NCBI GenBank assembly: GCA_963662155.1 | Contig: OY759264.1 | Location: forward strand, 17,683,142 to 17,747,141 | Reading direction: 5' to 3' | DNA length: 64,000 nucleotides | DNA from: Lamellibrachia columna | Taxonomy: Eukaryota > Annelida > Polychaeta > Sabellida > Siboglinidae | Program-made: the position numbers and the translations under genes | Shown here: piece by piece, positions 12,101-24,914 of the stretch | Position numbering within the stretch: position 1 is the first letter of the stretch | How the letters are laid out: each line of letters begins with the position of its first letter | Notes under the pieces: model-generated | Databases searched by the model: none | The model's input: only the letters and a program-made list of their open reading frames with translations | Told to the model about the DNA's origin: nothing

Positions 12101-12917
12101 AGGTGGATGGAATTCCCCCAAAACTACTAATGGAAACAGTAGAACAAATTAGTATACCACTTGCAAGTGTTCAGCTTGTCATTAAAACAGGGAGTGGTTC
12201 CTTTTGAAAAGAAAGAAGCAAACATCATACCATTATTCAAAAAGGGTTCAAGAAAGAAGACAGATAATTACAGACCCTTGAGTTTAACTTCAGTGATTTA
12301 TAAATTAGAAAGGTAAATTAAAGACCATATGGTGGACTTCCAAGTTAGGCATAAATTAAATTCATCTCAACATGGATTCCTAAAAGCGAGGTCATGCTTA
12401 ACAAATATGTTATGGTTTTTGGAAGAAATCACTAAGTGGATAGACAAGGGATCGCCAGTTGATATTATCTACTTAGATTTTCATAAAGCTTTTGACAAAG
12501 TGCCACATCAAAGATTACTACTTAAATTAAAAGCCCATGGTATCGGGATGGCGTAATTAACTGGACAGAACAATGGCTGACTGACAGAAGACAACGTGTT
12601 GTAGTAGATAGAGAGGTTTCAAACTGGAAATCAGTGTTGAGTGAGGTACGACAAGGATCGGTATTAGGATCTTTATTATTCTTAATATATATCAATAACT
12701 TGGATGATAATATAACAAGCAACGTACTGAAATTTGCGGATGGCGCAAATTTTTTTAGAAGAGTTAACAATGATGGTGATAATAAAATTTTCAAAATGAT
12801 CTAGACAGATTAGAGAAATGGCAGATGTTATTCAATTTTGAGAAATGTAAATGCCTACATACAGGACATGGGAACTTGGATATAAACTATAATATGGGAG
12901 ATACTGTTCTAGGTACT
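9175..12917 (+). mobile_element. CR1-type LINE, copy A, 5' part (continues 16123-16235)
   Basis: Array sequence stops after 'gactagtaagcat' (about 9174). A 5' UTR-like stretch with no host gene runs to about 10000. ORF1 (about 10020-10770, frameshifted) has a coiled-coil-like start and an SGNH-esterase domain: FVGDSIV (block I), HVGTNN (block III) and RDGLHLSGKG (Asp-x2-His block). Esterase-bearing ORF1 is known for CR1-like LINEs. ORF2 follows with an endonuclease region (from about 10890) and RT pieces (about 12090-12800: SCLTNMLWF, YLDFHKAFDKVPHQ). Many frameshifts and stops make it non-functional. The element is cut at 12917 by an RTE-like LINE. Confidence 0.85.
12906..12917. repeat. 12-bp target-site duplication of the nested RTE-like LINE (partner 16123-16134)
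   Basis: GTTCTAGGTACT here and GTTCTAAGTACT at 16123-16134 flank the RTE-like element. An uninterrupted CR1 copy (46070 region) reads 'gttcttggtactactgtaaaa', confirming a single insertion site. Confidence 0.9.
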
Positions 12918-12944
12918 TACTTACTTACTTACTTACTTAGGCCC

Positions 12945-14411
12945 TTAACTCCTCCTGGAGCATAGGCCATCCACAACATTTCTCCAGCGCCTCCTGTCTT
13001 GGGCAATCCTCTCCAGTTGTTGCCAGCCCTTCCCTGTTTGCGTGATGTCTGCCTCGAGGTCACGCCGCCAGGTGTTTTTTGGTCTCCCCCTCTTTCTCTT
13101 GCCTTGGGGGTTCCATGTCAGGACCTGTCTGGTTATGTTTGTGCTTGGCTTTCTCAAGGTGTGGCCAAGCCATCCCCATCTCCTCTTAAGGATCTCTATT
13201 TGGGCTTGGTGTGTTCTATCCCAGAGGTCTTTGTTGCTCACCCTGTCCATCCAGTGTATTCGGAGAATTCTTCTCAGGCAATGGTTGACAAATGTCTGGA
13301 TCCTTATCAGTGTGGTCTTGTTTATTCGCCATGTTTCTGCTCCGTACAGCAACACGGACTTTACATTTGTGTTAAACAAGCGTATTTTTGTGGTTTCTCC
13401 AATCACCTTTGACTTCCACACATTTCTCAACAGGTGGAAAGCTACCCTTGCTTTGCTGATCCTTTTCTTTACGTCAGCCTCTGTCCCTCCATGCGTATCC
13501 ACTATGCTGCCTAGATATCTGAAGTCTTTGACCTCGTCCAGTGTATCTCCCTCAAGCATGATTGGTGTTTCGCAAGTAGCATTTGTTCTCAGGATCTTTG
13601 TTTTCCTTTTGTTGATTTTCAACCCAACCCGCTCTGAAATCAATGCCAGTTCTGTTGTTTTGTCTTGCATCTGCCTATGGCTGTGAGACAGGAGTGCAAG
13701 GTCATCCGCAAAGTCCAGGTCATCAAGTTGGGTCAGCATCGTCCACTGGATTCCATTTCGTTTCTCCTTGGTTGCTGTTTTCATGACCCAGTCTATGACT
13801 AGAATGAAGAGAAATGGTGACAGTAAGCATCCCTGTCTCACCCCCGTCCTAACCTCAAAGTTCTTTGTAAGTTGACCTTCATGAATGACTCTGCATGACA
13901 TTCCTTCATAGGAGTTTTTGATCATGTTGACTAGTTTCTTGGGCACCCCATAGTGTCTTAGCACTTTCCAGAGTGTCTCCCTGTCCACACTGTCAAAGGC
14001 TTTCTCGTAATCAACAAAGTTGATGTATAGGGATGAGTTCCATTCGATGGATTGTTCCACTATGATTCGCAGTGTTGCAATCTGGTCAGTACACGATCTG
14101 TCCTGCCTGAAGCCTGCTTGCTGTTCACGCAGAGTTTGGTCCACTTTGCCTTTCATTCTCTCTAGGATTATTCTGTTTAGAATCTTCCCAGGTACTGACA
14201 ACAACGTGATTCCTCTGTAGTTATCACAGCGGCTCAGGTCTCCTTTCTTGGGAATCTTGATAAGGTAACCTTCCTTCCATTCTGCTGGAATTTCTTCTTT
14301 TTCCCAGATCTCCTCAAAAAGACTGTACAGCATTTCTACTGAAGTATTTACATCTGCCTTTAGTGCTTCTGCAGGGATACCATCAGGGCCTGCTACTTTC
14401 CCATTTTTCAT
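12945..14411 (-). pseudogene. RTE-like reverse transcriptase ORF (488 residues open)
   Basis: RT signature order is clear: [78 protein letters not shown] (catalytic Asp), [31 protein letters not shown] (FADD catalytic pair) and [12 protein letters not shown]. It ends with a basic tail, [19 protein letters not shown]. All catalytic residues expected of a non-LTR RT are present, but the upstream part of the polyprotein is out of frame, with a stop and an A-run frameshift between 14411 and 14485. It acts in target-primed reverse transcription (family knowledge). Confidence 0.9.
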
Positions 14412-14484
14412 ATGTGCGATTGCCTTTTTTTATCTCTTCTCTAGTGGGTTTATTACAGTCTATTGGGAGATCTGTCTCAGCTGG

Positions 14485-15905
14485 TTAGATGTCTGGTTGA
14501 TTCTGCGGTACTGGTCTGTTGAGCAGCTCTTCAAAATGCTCTGCCCATCTTTTAAGCTGTTTGTCTGCCCCCATCAGGACGATCCCATTTTTGTCTCTGA
14601 TTGGCCGCTCTGATTTCTTAAACTTTCCAGCTAACTTCCTTGTTGTATCGTAAAGTTGCTTCATGTTCCTGCTAGCTGCTGCCTTTTCTGCCTCTTGTGC
14701 AAGTCCCTCCACGAAGTTCCTTTTGTCTGTTTTGACACTTTTCTTCACCTCTCTATTTGCTGCAGTGTGCTCTTTCTGAGCTGTTACTTTGCCGCCCTTG
14801 TGCGGCTGCTGTTGACTGCTTCCTTCTTGTCTCTTCTGGTCTGTATTTTCCTCATTGTTTCTACTGAAATCCAGTCTTTCTGTTGGGGTTTCCTTCTTCC
14901 AATTATCTCTTCGCATGTGGTGTTTACTGCATCTTTGATGTGACTCCATTGGCTGTTGATGTCTACTCCCTCATCTTCATCATACAGTTCTTGCAGGACT
15001 TTGAATCTATTAGCTAATGCAACTTTATATTCTTCTGCTGTGCTTGGGTCCTTCAGGAAATCCACATTATATCTTGCCTTTTGTCTTTCTTGTTCTACTC
15101 CATTTCTTCTTAGCTTGAGTTTTAGCCTGGCTGTTACTAGGTGGTGATCAGACGCAACGTCAGCACCTCTCTTCACACGCACGTCTTGTAGTGATCTTCT
15201 AAACATTTTGTTTATGCCGATGTGGTCTATCTGATTTTCAGTGACTTGGTCAGGAGATACCCATGTCGCCTTATGTATTCTTTTGTGTGTGAACACGCTT
15301 CCCCCAATCACAATGTTGTTTATTGCACAGGCATTCACAAACCGCTCCCCATTGTCATTCATCACACCCAGCCCATGAACTCCCATCACATTTTCATATC
15401 CTTGGTTGTCCGATCCAATCTTAGCATTGAAATCTCCCATAATCAGGTTGATGTTTTTATCCCCTAAATTGCTCATGATATCAAGGAGTTGGTTGTAGAA
15501 TTCATCTTTGGTTTCGTCAGTCTTGTCGTTGGTTGGGGCGTAGCACTGCACTATGTTCATTTTAATCCTTTTGTTCTTTGTTCTAAAGGATGCTGTTATG
15601 CACCTCGGTCCTCTGGCTTCCCAGCCAATAAGTGCTCTCTGTGCCTCCTTCCCCAATAAGAGGGCAACCCCCTCTGAGTGAGGGGCATCATCTTCCTCGT
15701 GTCCGGAGTATAGCATAATCTCTCCTGTTGTTAGTCGCAGTCGTCCTGACTGGGTCCATCGGGTTTCGCAGAGCCCGAGTAGAGCGAGGTTGAATCTCCG
15801 CATTTCTGCTGCCACTTGGACAGTTTTCCCCGCCTCGTACATTGTTCGCACATTCCATGTGCCGATGTTTAAATTTTTCCTGGTCGAAAGAAGAGTAGTC
15901 GGCAT
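14485..15905 (-). pseudogene. APE-type endonuclease and linker of the RTE-like LINE (frameshifted)
   Basis: Starts MPTTLLSTRKNLNIGTWNVR and shows the exonuclease-endonuclease-phosphatase motifs in order: GTWNVRT (Asn), GLCETRW (Glu), VQCYAPTND, LIMGDFNAKIG (Asp/Asn) and VASDHHLV (Asp-His). The frame breaks between 14784 and 14949; the linker continues in the second frame (14949-14485) to the RT. Such endonucleases nick the genomic target. All catalytic blocks survive, consistent with a young copy. Confidence 0.88.
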
Positions 15906-16122
15906 TGTGGCTTCCTTTCGGCTTTGACCGCAACACTTCGTACGCCCTGGTAAACCAGGCCCTACCTCTTCCAGGACAGACGTCGTAGTTTTATTTGTTG
16001 TGAATGTTTCTGTAGCGTTGGGTTTCTTTACAGGGTGGGGGTGCTAGCCCCACGCCCAACCCTCCTCCTTTCTCAGCCGGGCTTGGGACCGTCCATGGCG
16101 GAGTTGGACCGTCCATGGCGGA

Positions 16123-16235
16123 GTTCTAAGTACTACTGTAAAAGAAAAGGACTTAGGAATAACGATGGCTTCCTGTCCACTTGTCCACTGGGCTTGGATG
16201 GCAAATCTTGTTAAATCTTGCTAAATCTATATGTC
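16123..16235 (+). mobile_element. CR1 copy A, 3' remainder and tail
   Basis: CR1 coding sequence resumes ('tactactgtaaaagaaaagg') but within about 40 bp jumps to the CR1 3' end ('cttggatggcaaatcttg' and 'taaatc'-type tail). The RT C-terminus is therefore deleted. Array sequence resumes near 16236. Confidence 0.75.
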
Positions 16236-17024
16236 ATGATTGAGAACTAGATATATGTTACAACATTCTTTCTGTCTGATGTGGGATCTGCATGATGACA
16301 TTAATATTTCGATTGTGCCAAGGACCGAATGGACGGACGTGCATTTTAGCTAGTTAGATCAGTCACTGATGAGATTGTGTTTGTGAATGACATGGAATAT
16401 ACGATGATATCATGGAATGAAACAGACGATCAGTTTGATGAAGTGTAGTTTTCCAGGTCATTTAAAAAGTTTTAACAAGATTGTCATTCCAAACTACATG
16501 TTCCAGATGGGCAATGAAACCATTGGCTTATTGAGAGTCCAGTTATTGAGTCATTGGAGGGTTGGACAGGTTCATAAAGCAGTCAGCCATATTTGACCAC
16601 ATAAATGTTCCTATGTTACTGAACGAATAAGTGTATGTTCTCATGATGACACAGACACTAGATAGGTGGATAGGTTATCTGTATGTAATGTTTAGTGAGC
16701 ATGTATAAAGTTGAGTTAGTCCACTGACTCTGCGAGCCATGGTAGTGTACATGATATCCGAAGGTTTGTCACAGTCAGTGAAGAAAACAGTTGAATTTAT
16801 CATATGGAGAAGTATTTTATTGTTTTAAGAGTTTTATTTTTAAGGTTCACTGGGATTATAGTTCTATGGGCTGAGATGTGCCACTATCGCATTTCCGATT
16901 AAACTAATGTTTATATTTCTTTACATTTGGTATTCTTTTATAGTTTGAAAGGAAAAAGATGTTAAATGTATTAATATCAATACAATACTAATGGATACAT
17001 AACATTTTTTTTTTCTGTTTCTAG

Positions 17025-17060
17025 GCTACTTCCGGCATGTTGCCCAGCATGCATAATACG
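17025..17060 (+). CDS. Mini-exon 6 (M type)
   Basis: 36-nt phase-0 exon encoding ATSGMLPSMHNT, with a TTTCTAG acceptor and GTGAGT donor. It encodes the same peptide as mini-exon 13 (35764), differing at one synonymous base (AAT versus AAC). Confidence 0.77.
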
Positions 17061-18320
17061 GTGAGTTTGTGCTTTATACAATTAACTTTACTCACAGGAA
17101 AATGCTTTTCTTGAAATGTGCATTCATGCACGTGCACATGCCGCCATCAACACACAGATTGAACTACACCTTCTGATCGCACTGGCGCTGCTCAAGCTCA
17201 TTGACTAGTAAGCATCTTTAACAAACTTAATCAACTGCTTAATTGCCATGCAGTGGGTATTGTAGATGTCATGATTGACAACTAGATATATGCTATGACA
17301 TTCACTCTCTACCTGCATGATGACATTAATGTTTCTATTGTGCCAAGATACTAATGGACGGACTTTCATTTTAACTAGTCAGATCAGTCACTGATAAGGT
17401 TGTGTTTGTGAATGACATGGAATATATACGATGACATCCTGGAATGAAACAGAAACGATCACTTTACTTTTCATGAAGTTAATAGTTTTCCATATCATTA
17501 GAGGATTGGCCAGCTTCATCAAGCAGCCTTTGACCACATAAATGTTCTTATTTTACTAATGTATATATTCTCATAACGACAGAGCCACTAGATCAGTAGT
17601 GTGGCTATTTGTATGTAACGGTTAGTGAGCATATATAAAGCAGAGGGAGTCCAGAAAGTCTGTGAACTTTGTTAGTGAAGGTGATATCTGAAGATTTGTC
17701 GCAGTAAGCCAAGAAAACAGTTCAAATGATGTTCTATGAAGTCTGCAAATTCTTATGTATGTGTGGATCAGGTCATTCTTTTTTTTTGAAGTTGGAGGTC
17801 TGTAAATGACAAGTATTTCAAAGCACATCTGCTAGAAACCACATTACTTTCCATGTTCCCGAATGTCTGACAAGTTGTGAGTTTCATTACCATGCAGTAA
17901 AGTAGCCAAACTCCACCACCAGGTTTTTGTGAGATGTGGACAAAATTAAATCCAGATCTACTTTGGTCGCTCACTATTTTTTTATGTGTTGCCTGGTGAT
18001 GATAAAGTTTCAATGATGAAACGTAAATAAAGTTTACTCTTGATGTTGTCATCAATTTTGTACTGACTGAGCATTAGTATGCTCAGTTGTAGTATTCCTG
18101 ATATAACAGCCGTGGGAATCAATCGTATGGAGAAGTATTTTGGTGTTTTTATTTATGTTTGAGAAGCACTGGGATTAAGTGTATTGTATTTCTTACTAAA
18201 TTAAAGGTGATATTTTTGTACATGTTGCATTCTTTTATTGTTTCTAAGCAAAAACATGATTAATGTGTTAATATCAATATAAATTAATGATGTTTAAAAA
18301 TGTTTTCTGTCTCTGTGCAG

Positions 18321-18356
18321 GCTACTTCTGGCGGGTTTATCAGCGGCCGTAGCATG
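18321..18356 (+). CDS. Mini-exon 7 (F type)
   Basis: 36-nt phase-0 exon encoding ATSGGFISGRSM, with a TGTGCAG acceptor and GTAAGT donor. It differs from exon 8 at one base (Ile for Leu). Confidence 0.77.
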
Positions 18357-18834
18357 GTAAGTTTAAGCTTTATACATTTAACATGAATCACAGTCAGATG
18401 CTTTTCTAAAAAATTGTACTCGTGTGTTCACACATGGGCACACACCAATATCAACACACATATTGATTTATACCTTCTGATTGCACTGGTACTGTTCAAA
18501 CTCACTAACTAGTAAGCATCTTTAACAAACTTAATCAACTGCTTCACTGCTGCCGTACAGTTGGTATTGTAGATGTCATGATTGAGAACTAAATACATGC
18601 TACGACATTCATTTTCCATCTGATGTGGGATCTGCATGATGACATTAATATTTTGATTGTGGCAAGGTACGAATGGATGGACTTCCATTTTAGCTTGTAT
18701 TTCTGATTAAATTAATGTTTATCTTTCTGTACATGTTGCATTCTTTTTACAGTTTGAAACCCAAAACATGATTAACGCGTTAACATCAGTATAAAATTAA
18801 TTGACACATTAAATTTTTTTCTGTCTCTGTGCAG

Positions 18835-18870
18835 GCTACTTCTGGCGGGTTTCTCAGCGGCCGTAGCATG
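18835..18870 (+). CDS. Mini-exon 8 (F type, close to consensus)
   Basis: 36-nt phase-0 exon encoding ATSGGFLSGRSM, with a TGTGCAG acceptor and GTGAGT donor. It lies 514 bp from exon 7 after an internal deletion of the unit. Confidence 0.77.
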
Positions 18871-19908
18871 GTGAGTTTAAGCTTTATACAGTTAACATGA
18901 ATCACAGTCAGATGCTTTTCTAAAAAATTGTACTCGTGCGTTCACACATGGCCACACACCAATATCAACACACATATTGATTTATACCTTCTGATTGCAC
19001 TGGTACTGTTCAAGCTCGCTGACTAGTAAGCATCTTTAACAAATTTAATCAATTGCTTCACTGCTGTTGTACAGTTGATTGTTGTGTTTATGAATGACAT
19101 GGAATATACAATGACATCCTGGAATGAAACAGAGACGATCAGTTTACTCTTGATGAAGTTTAGTTTTCCAGGTCATTTAAAAAGATTTAATAAGATTGTC
19201 ATTCCAAACTACATGTTCCAGATAGCAAGCTTATTGAGAGTCCAGTTATCGAGTGATTGGAGGGTAGGACAGTTTCATAAAGCAGTCAGCCATATTTTAC
19301 CACATAAATGTTCCTATGTGACTGAATGAATAAGAGGAGGTCTGTAGATGAAAAATATTTCAAAGTGCCTCTGCTACAAACCACATTATTTTCCATGTTC
19401 CTGAATGATCTGACAAGTTGTGAATGTAGAGTTGTGAGTTTCAGTACCATGCAGTAAAGTGGCCAAACCCCACCACCAGGTTTTTGTGAGATGTGGACAA
19501 AATTAAATCCAGATGTACTTAGGTCCCTCGCTATTTCTTGATATGTGTTGCCCTGTGATGATGAAGTTTTAATGATAAAAACTAAATCAAGTTTACTCTC
19601 GATGTTGTCATAAATTTCACACTGACTGAGCATTACTATGTTCAGTTGTAGTATTCCTTATACAGCAGCCCTGCGAATTTATCATACGGAGAAATATTTT
19701 GCTCTTTTTAGTGTTTTATTTTTGATATGCACTAGAATTAAAGTGTTATGGGTTGAGATGTAACACTATTGTATTTCTGACTAAATTTATGTTGATATTT
19801 CTGTACATGTTGCATTCTTTTTACACTTTGAAATCAAAAACATGATTAATGTGTTAACATCAATATTAAATTAATGGACACATTAAAATATGTTATGTCT
19901 CTGTGCAG

Positions 19909-19944
19909 GCTACTTCTGGCGGGTTTCTCAGCAGACGTAGCACG
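19909..19944 (+). CDS. Mini-exon 9 (F type)
   Basis: 36-nt phase-0 exon encoding ATSGGFLSRRST, with a TGTGCAG acceptor and GTGAGT donor. Confidence 0.76.
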
Positions 19945-19987
19945 GTGAGTTGAAGCTTTATACAATTCACATAAATCACAGTAAGAT

Positions 19988-22900
19988 CTTCTTCCGCTTG
20001 CTCCCTTGCGGGGTGGGGTCCAAGTCACTTGGTTACTTCTTCCACTTTCATTGCTAATGCTCTCCATCTCCCTATGTCTTCTGCAATGGTCTTCCACTCT
20101 TGGCCGTTCTTACCTGCCCTTTCGAGATCTCGTTTGACACAGTCTTTCCATCGCAGCTTTGCTTCCTCTTTTTCTTCTGCACCCTCTTCTGATTTCCATG
20201 CTCTTTTTGATAGTCTGTCTTCACCCATTCTTTGCACATGTCCTGCCCGTCTCATTCTGCTTTCGGCTACTTTCATCTTTAGGTGGTTTTTCAGGCCAAT
20301 TTCTTCTCTCAATTCCTTCATCTTTCTTTTATCGTCTTGAGTTACTTTGCATATTCTTCAGACCCAGTTGTTTTCTGCTATCTGCATCTTCTCCTCCTGT
20401 CTCTCTGGCTGGTACCAGGGTTGACATGTAATGAAGTAAACGTACTTCGTTACAATACTTGAGTAGTTATTTCAAGTAATTGGCATGTAACGAAGTAGAA
20501 TTTTTACTAAATACTTTTACTTGTAACAAAGTAGTTGTATCTAAAGTAATGTGACTTTTTACTTTGTTACTTTTATTTACTTCGCAATATATTTTAGTTA
20601 CATTTTTTGCAAAATCCCTGCTGCCAGTGGCACTCCACCGTCGACTACATTTCATAAACTGTGCCTAGTCGTCAGGGCAAAAACTATTAATATCATCCAA
20701 TCGCAGGCCAGTTCGCTATCGTATTTGCATACAAACCTCTCTTTGGGAAATCGACGCAACCACTGTTTTAAATATAGGTCAGTGAACGAAGTCTGCCAAA
20801 TATTGGCATAGGTCAGGTCAAGGCCGTGGACATAAAATGTCACTTCAAGAACACAACGCTTGAATGCGATTTTGAAATTGTATTGATAATCCCCATACAC
20901 TGAAACAATTCTGTTATTCGCGAGCGAACGTGCGTCATGGATCGAAAACATCACCTATTTTCACCAATTATCAGCAATGGCCTTACTGGCTTACATCAGC
21001 ATTTAGCAGCATTTTACTTACAGCTAGGCATCAAATGCTTTTGTTGATTTTACTATGGACAATGCTAGGTGGTATTACCTCTGACCAGTTTCCCCGAGAG
21101 GCTACTACTATTAGTACTGGACTGACCCTCTAGCTACTCAGATACAATCACACCTGCATGTACATAGCTTGTTCTACAATCTAGCTCCTCCCATACCCAG
21201 TGGAACAAGTCGATAAAAAGACAGGTTGTGCCTCATCATTAATTAAGTTCTGTATTTAACTGAAATTATTTGATGTTGTGAGCTCTCATTAATGATAATG
21301 TAATTTTTTCAAACATCTAAGTGAGCACCGTGTTCAATGGTGGCAGACCGATTGACCAGCTAAGGCTGGCTGAAACACTTTGTTATAGGCAGAGTGATTG
21401 CAAATCAGTTGCCAGATGCAAGCTGTGTAATTTATATAATATTACTCATGATTTTGTTGATATTTCTAAGTGTTCTACTTTTACTTCTACTTTTACATCA
21501 AGTACTTTTGAAAAGTAGTTAAACTTTTTACTCAAGTACTTTTTTACAAAGTACTTTTACTCAAGTAGTTTTTAGGTGAATTACTTTTACTCAAGTACAA
21601 AATTAAAGTAATTCAGTCATCCCTGGCTGGTACTTTGCAGGCTTCCAACACTTTTCCTTTTAGTTGTTTCTTCAGTTTTCTGTCCCACATAATGCCCTCC
21701 ACGCTGCTGCTCCTGCTTGCACTCTCCTCTGTATTTCCTTACTACTTCCTCCATCCTCACACACTGTGCCGCCCAAGTATACAAAACTGTTCACTTGTTT
21801 AATGGTCTTTCCGTCAATAACTACATGTAGGTCCACCTCTTGTTCACTTATCCACATTACTTCTGTCTTCTCCAGATTCATTAAAGGTGTTACTCCATTC
21901 TTGCAATGTTTTCTGTAAATCCTCTTTGTTATCAGCCACCACTGCTAGGTCATGTGCATATAGTACCTTCTTAAGTTCTTCCTGTTCAGATACCTTTCCA
22001 CTGATCAGGTTCATCACCAAATTGTTCCAATTTTTCTCTTTCAGCTCTCACCACTGCTGTTGTCTCCTTGTACATTTCCTCAACCATTCTGACCTCTGCC
22101 TCTCCAACCTCCATCCATCTCATGATGCAAGTTCTCTCGGCACGGTGTTGAATGCCTTTTCCAGATCGGCAAAACTGAATGCTACATCCTTTCTAAATTC
22201 TCTTCTCAATAATTTGTCTGATGGTAAAGAATCCATCATCCGTTCCTCTCCCTTTCCTAAATCCCAGCTGATTCTCTCCGATTTTGCTCTTCACTACATG
22301 CCTCACCCTAGCATCCAATATCCTTTCCATCAATTTCAATGCTTGGCACAGTAATGTGATCTGTAATATGTATCTCCCTGGATCATGGATGTCCCCTTAC
22401 CCCTTCCATATCTGCACAATAACTCCTTTTTGCCACTCTGTTGGTATCTCTCCTGTTGTGAAGCACACATTAAACAGTCTCGTCAGCCACTTGATTCCCA
22501 CTAGTCTGTCTGCTTTCACCATTTCCACTGACATTTCGTCCACTCCTACAGCCTTCCCAGTTTTCATCTTCTATACAGCTTTCTCCACTTCTTCTTTTAT
22601 TGCCTCACCTCCTTACATAATGTGGTATCTCTACGTCACATTTCCCTCTGGGTTTAGTAGTTTCTTGAAATACTTCTCCATCGCACCATTCCTGTTGTTT
22701 CTTATATCTTGCTTTCGCAACAGCCTTGTTTGCTGCGTTCTTCTTCTCCCAGTACATCTGCTTCAGCTTTGTCTTTTCTGCATCACTCACTTCTTCAACA
22801 CACTTCAGTGCCTCCTTCTTTTCTTGTATAGCTTGTTCAACTCCGTGTTCCATCATCACTGTTCTTTCTTCTTTCGACTTTGTGTGGGCTTTCCTGATGT

Positions 22901-23644
22901 TCGGCCACACATCTCCTCAGCTGTTCCAATAAAACCTTCCTAAAATGCTGTCCACTCTGCTTCCACATCCTCCCTTTGTTCTTTAAGTAGCCTGAACTTC
23001 CTATTGACTTCACTTTTGTATTTTTCCATCACCTCCATCACCTTCACATTTCCACCACCTGATCACCTGATCTTTGCTTCCTCCTCCTTTGTTTTTCTCT
23101 TCCTATCCACATTTCATAAACCAATGGTTTATGTTGGCTCGTTAAGTGCTCTCCTGCCAAATTCTTGTAGTCTCTAACCTTGTTTCGCTGACAGCTTCTG
23201 ACAATCAGCAGATCTATCTCTGTTCTGTTGATCCCACTTCTGTAGGTTATCTTGTGTGACTCCCTCTTCTGGAAGAATGAGTACACCACCACCAACTAGT
23301 TTCTGGCGAGCATCTCCACCAGGTCTTGTCCCTCTCTGTTTCTTGAGCCCCATCCATACTTTCCTATTATCTCTTACTGTTCTGTCTCTTTCCCACATGT
23401 GCATTCATGTCACCTGCCACAACCAACACTGTCTCCGGCTCCACATGCCCGATAATTTCTTCCAAGTTACTTCCTAATGCGTCCTTCTCTTCTTGCATTC
23501 TCCCTGTCTGTGGTGCATATACTGATAGTATACACATTGTCTGTCCTCCAACCAATGTCAACACTGCAATGATACTGCCTCCCCATCTCTCTACCCTGAT
23601 GACTTCCTTATCGTATTCTTCATTCATAATTACTCCCACTCCAT
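19988..23644 (-). mobile_element. Second RTE-like LINE, 5'-truncated, split by a Tol2-like hAT element
   Basis: Flanked by 'tcacagtaagat' (19976-19987) and 'tcacagtcagat' (23645-23656), a 12-bp TSD with one mismatch; the array sequence continues on both sides. On the minus strand it opens inside the endonuclease (23648-23367: LSVYAPQTGRM, VVAGDMNAHVGKR), passes through a degenerate RT (21881-21672: EKTEVMWISEQEVDL, FVYLGGTVCEDGG) and ends with the C-terminal RAGHVQRMGEDRLSKR region (20321-20025). Without the 1.2-kb hAT insertion it is about 2.4 kb long. Multiple frame breaks mark it as dead. Confidence 0.85.
20416..21625. mobile_element. Tol2-like non-autonomous hAT element (1210 bp)
   Basis: Terminal repeats CAGGGTTGAC (start) and GTCATCCCTG (end, inverted), flanked by an exact 8-bp TSD, GCTGGTAC (20408-20415 and 21626-21633). 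Both ends carry many copies of AAGTAC/GTACTT-type motifs (for example 'ttttactcaagtac'), resembling subterminal transposase-binding repeats of Tol2/Ac-type hATs. No transposase-like ORF was seen inside, so mobilisation would need a partner element. Confidence 0.88.
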
Positions 23645-24914
23645 TCACAGTCAGATGCTTTTCTAAAAAATTTTACTCGTGCGTTCACACATGGGCACAC
23701 ACCACCATCAACACAGATTAAATTATACCTTTTGATTGCACACGCACTCAAGCCTGCTGACTAGTAAGCATCTTTAACAAACTTAATCAACAGCTTAATT
23801 GCCATGCAGTGGGTATTGTAGTTGTCATGATTGAGAACTAAATATATGCTACAACATTCACTTTCTATCTGATGTGGGATCTGTATGATGAGATTAATAT
23901 TTTGATTGTGCCAAGCTACGAATGGACGAATTTCCATTTTAGGGTGTTAGATCAGTCACTGATTAGATTGTGTTTGTGAGTGACATGGAATATACGATGA
24001 AATGGAATGAAACAGAAACGATCACTTTACTTTTCATAAAGTTAATAGTTTTCCATGTCATTTGAGGATTGGCCAGCTTCATCAAGCAGCCTTTGACAAC
24101 ATAAATGTTCTTATGTTACTGAACAAATATGTTTTTATGTTCTCATAACGACAGACACAAGATCAGTAGTGTGGCTATTTCTAAATGTAACGGTTAGTGA
24201 GTATGTATCACGCTGAGGGTGTCCAGAAAGTCTGTGAAAGTGTTAGTGTACATGATATCCGAAGGTTTGTCGCAGTCAGCCAAGAAAACAGTTGGATGGA
24301 TGCTATAATGTTTTATGTAGTCTGCTAATTCTCTCGTATAGTATGTGCGTATCAGGTCATTCAATATTTTTAAAGGGGAGGCATTTGATGACAAATATTT
24401 CAGTGTGTCTCTGCTATAAACCACATTACTTTCCATGTTCCCGAATGATCTGACAAGTTGTGAATGTAGTGTTGCGAGTTCTAATACCATGTAGTAAAGT
24501 AGCCAAACTCTACCACCAGTTTTTTTTATATGTGGACAAAATTAAATCAAGATATACTTAGATATCTCATTCCCTTTTTATATGTGTTGTCTGGTGATGA
24601 TGAAGTTTCAGTGATGAAAATAAACCACGTTTATTCCCGATGGTGCCATCAGTTTCGCACTGACTGTGCGTTAGTATGCTTGGATGTAATATTCATGATA
24701 CAAAATCCTGCGATTCTATCATATGTGTTTTATTTTTGAGATACACTGGGATTAAAGTTATATAGATGCCACAGTATTATATTTCCGATTAAATTAATGT
24801 TAATATTTCTTTACGTGTTGCATTCTTTTACAGTTTGAAAGTAAAAACATGATTAATGTGTTAACTTCAATCTAAATTACTGGACACATTAAAATGTTTT
24901 CTGTCTGTTTCCAG

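Larger units (their letters stand above)
12918..16122 (-). mobile_element. RTE-like LINE, near full length (3205 bp), inserted in CR1 copy A
   Basis: Minus-strand element with a TAAG microsatellite 3' tail (12918-12939). The coding region is one endonuclease plus RT reading frame now in three pieces: 15905-14784 (APE-type endonuclease), 14949-14485 and 14411-12945 (RT). Total length of about 3.2 kb and the single EN-RT organisation fit RTE-type elements. The 5' end (16083-16122) carries a short direct duplication containing 'gaccgtccatggcggagtt'. Its intactness, compared with the CR1 around it, says it inserted more recently. Confidence 0.87.

Noticed and set aside
13042..13686. 214-residue + strand ORF
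   Set aside because: Shadow of the minus-strand RTE-like RT, which has clear catalytic motifs.
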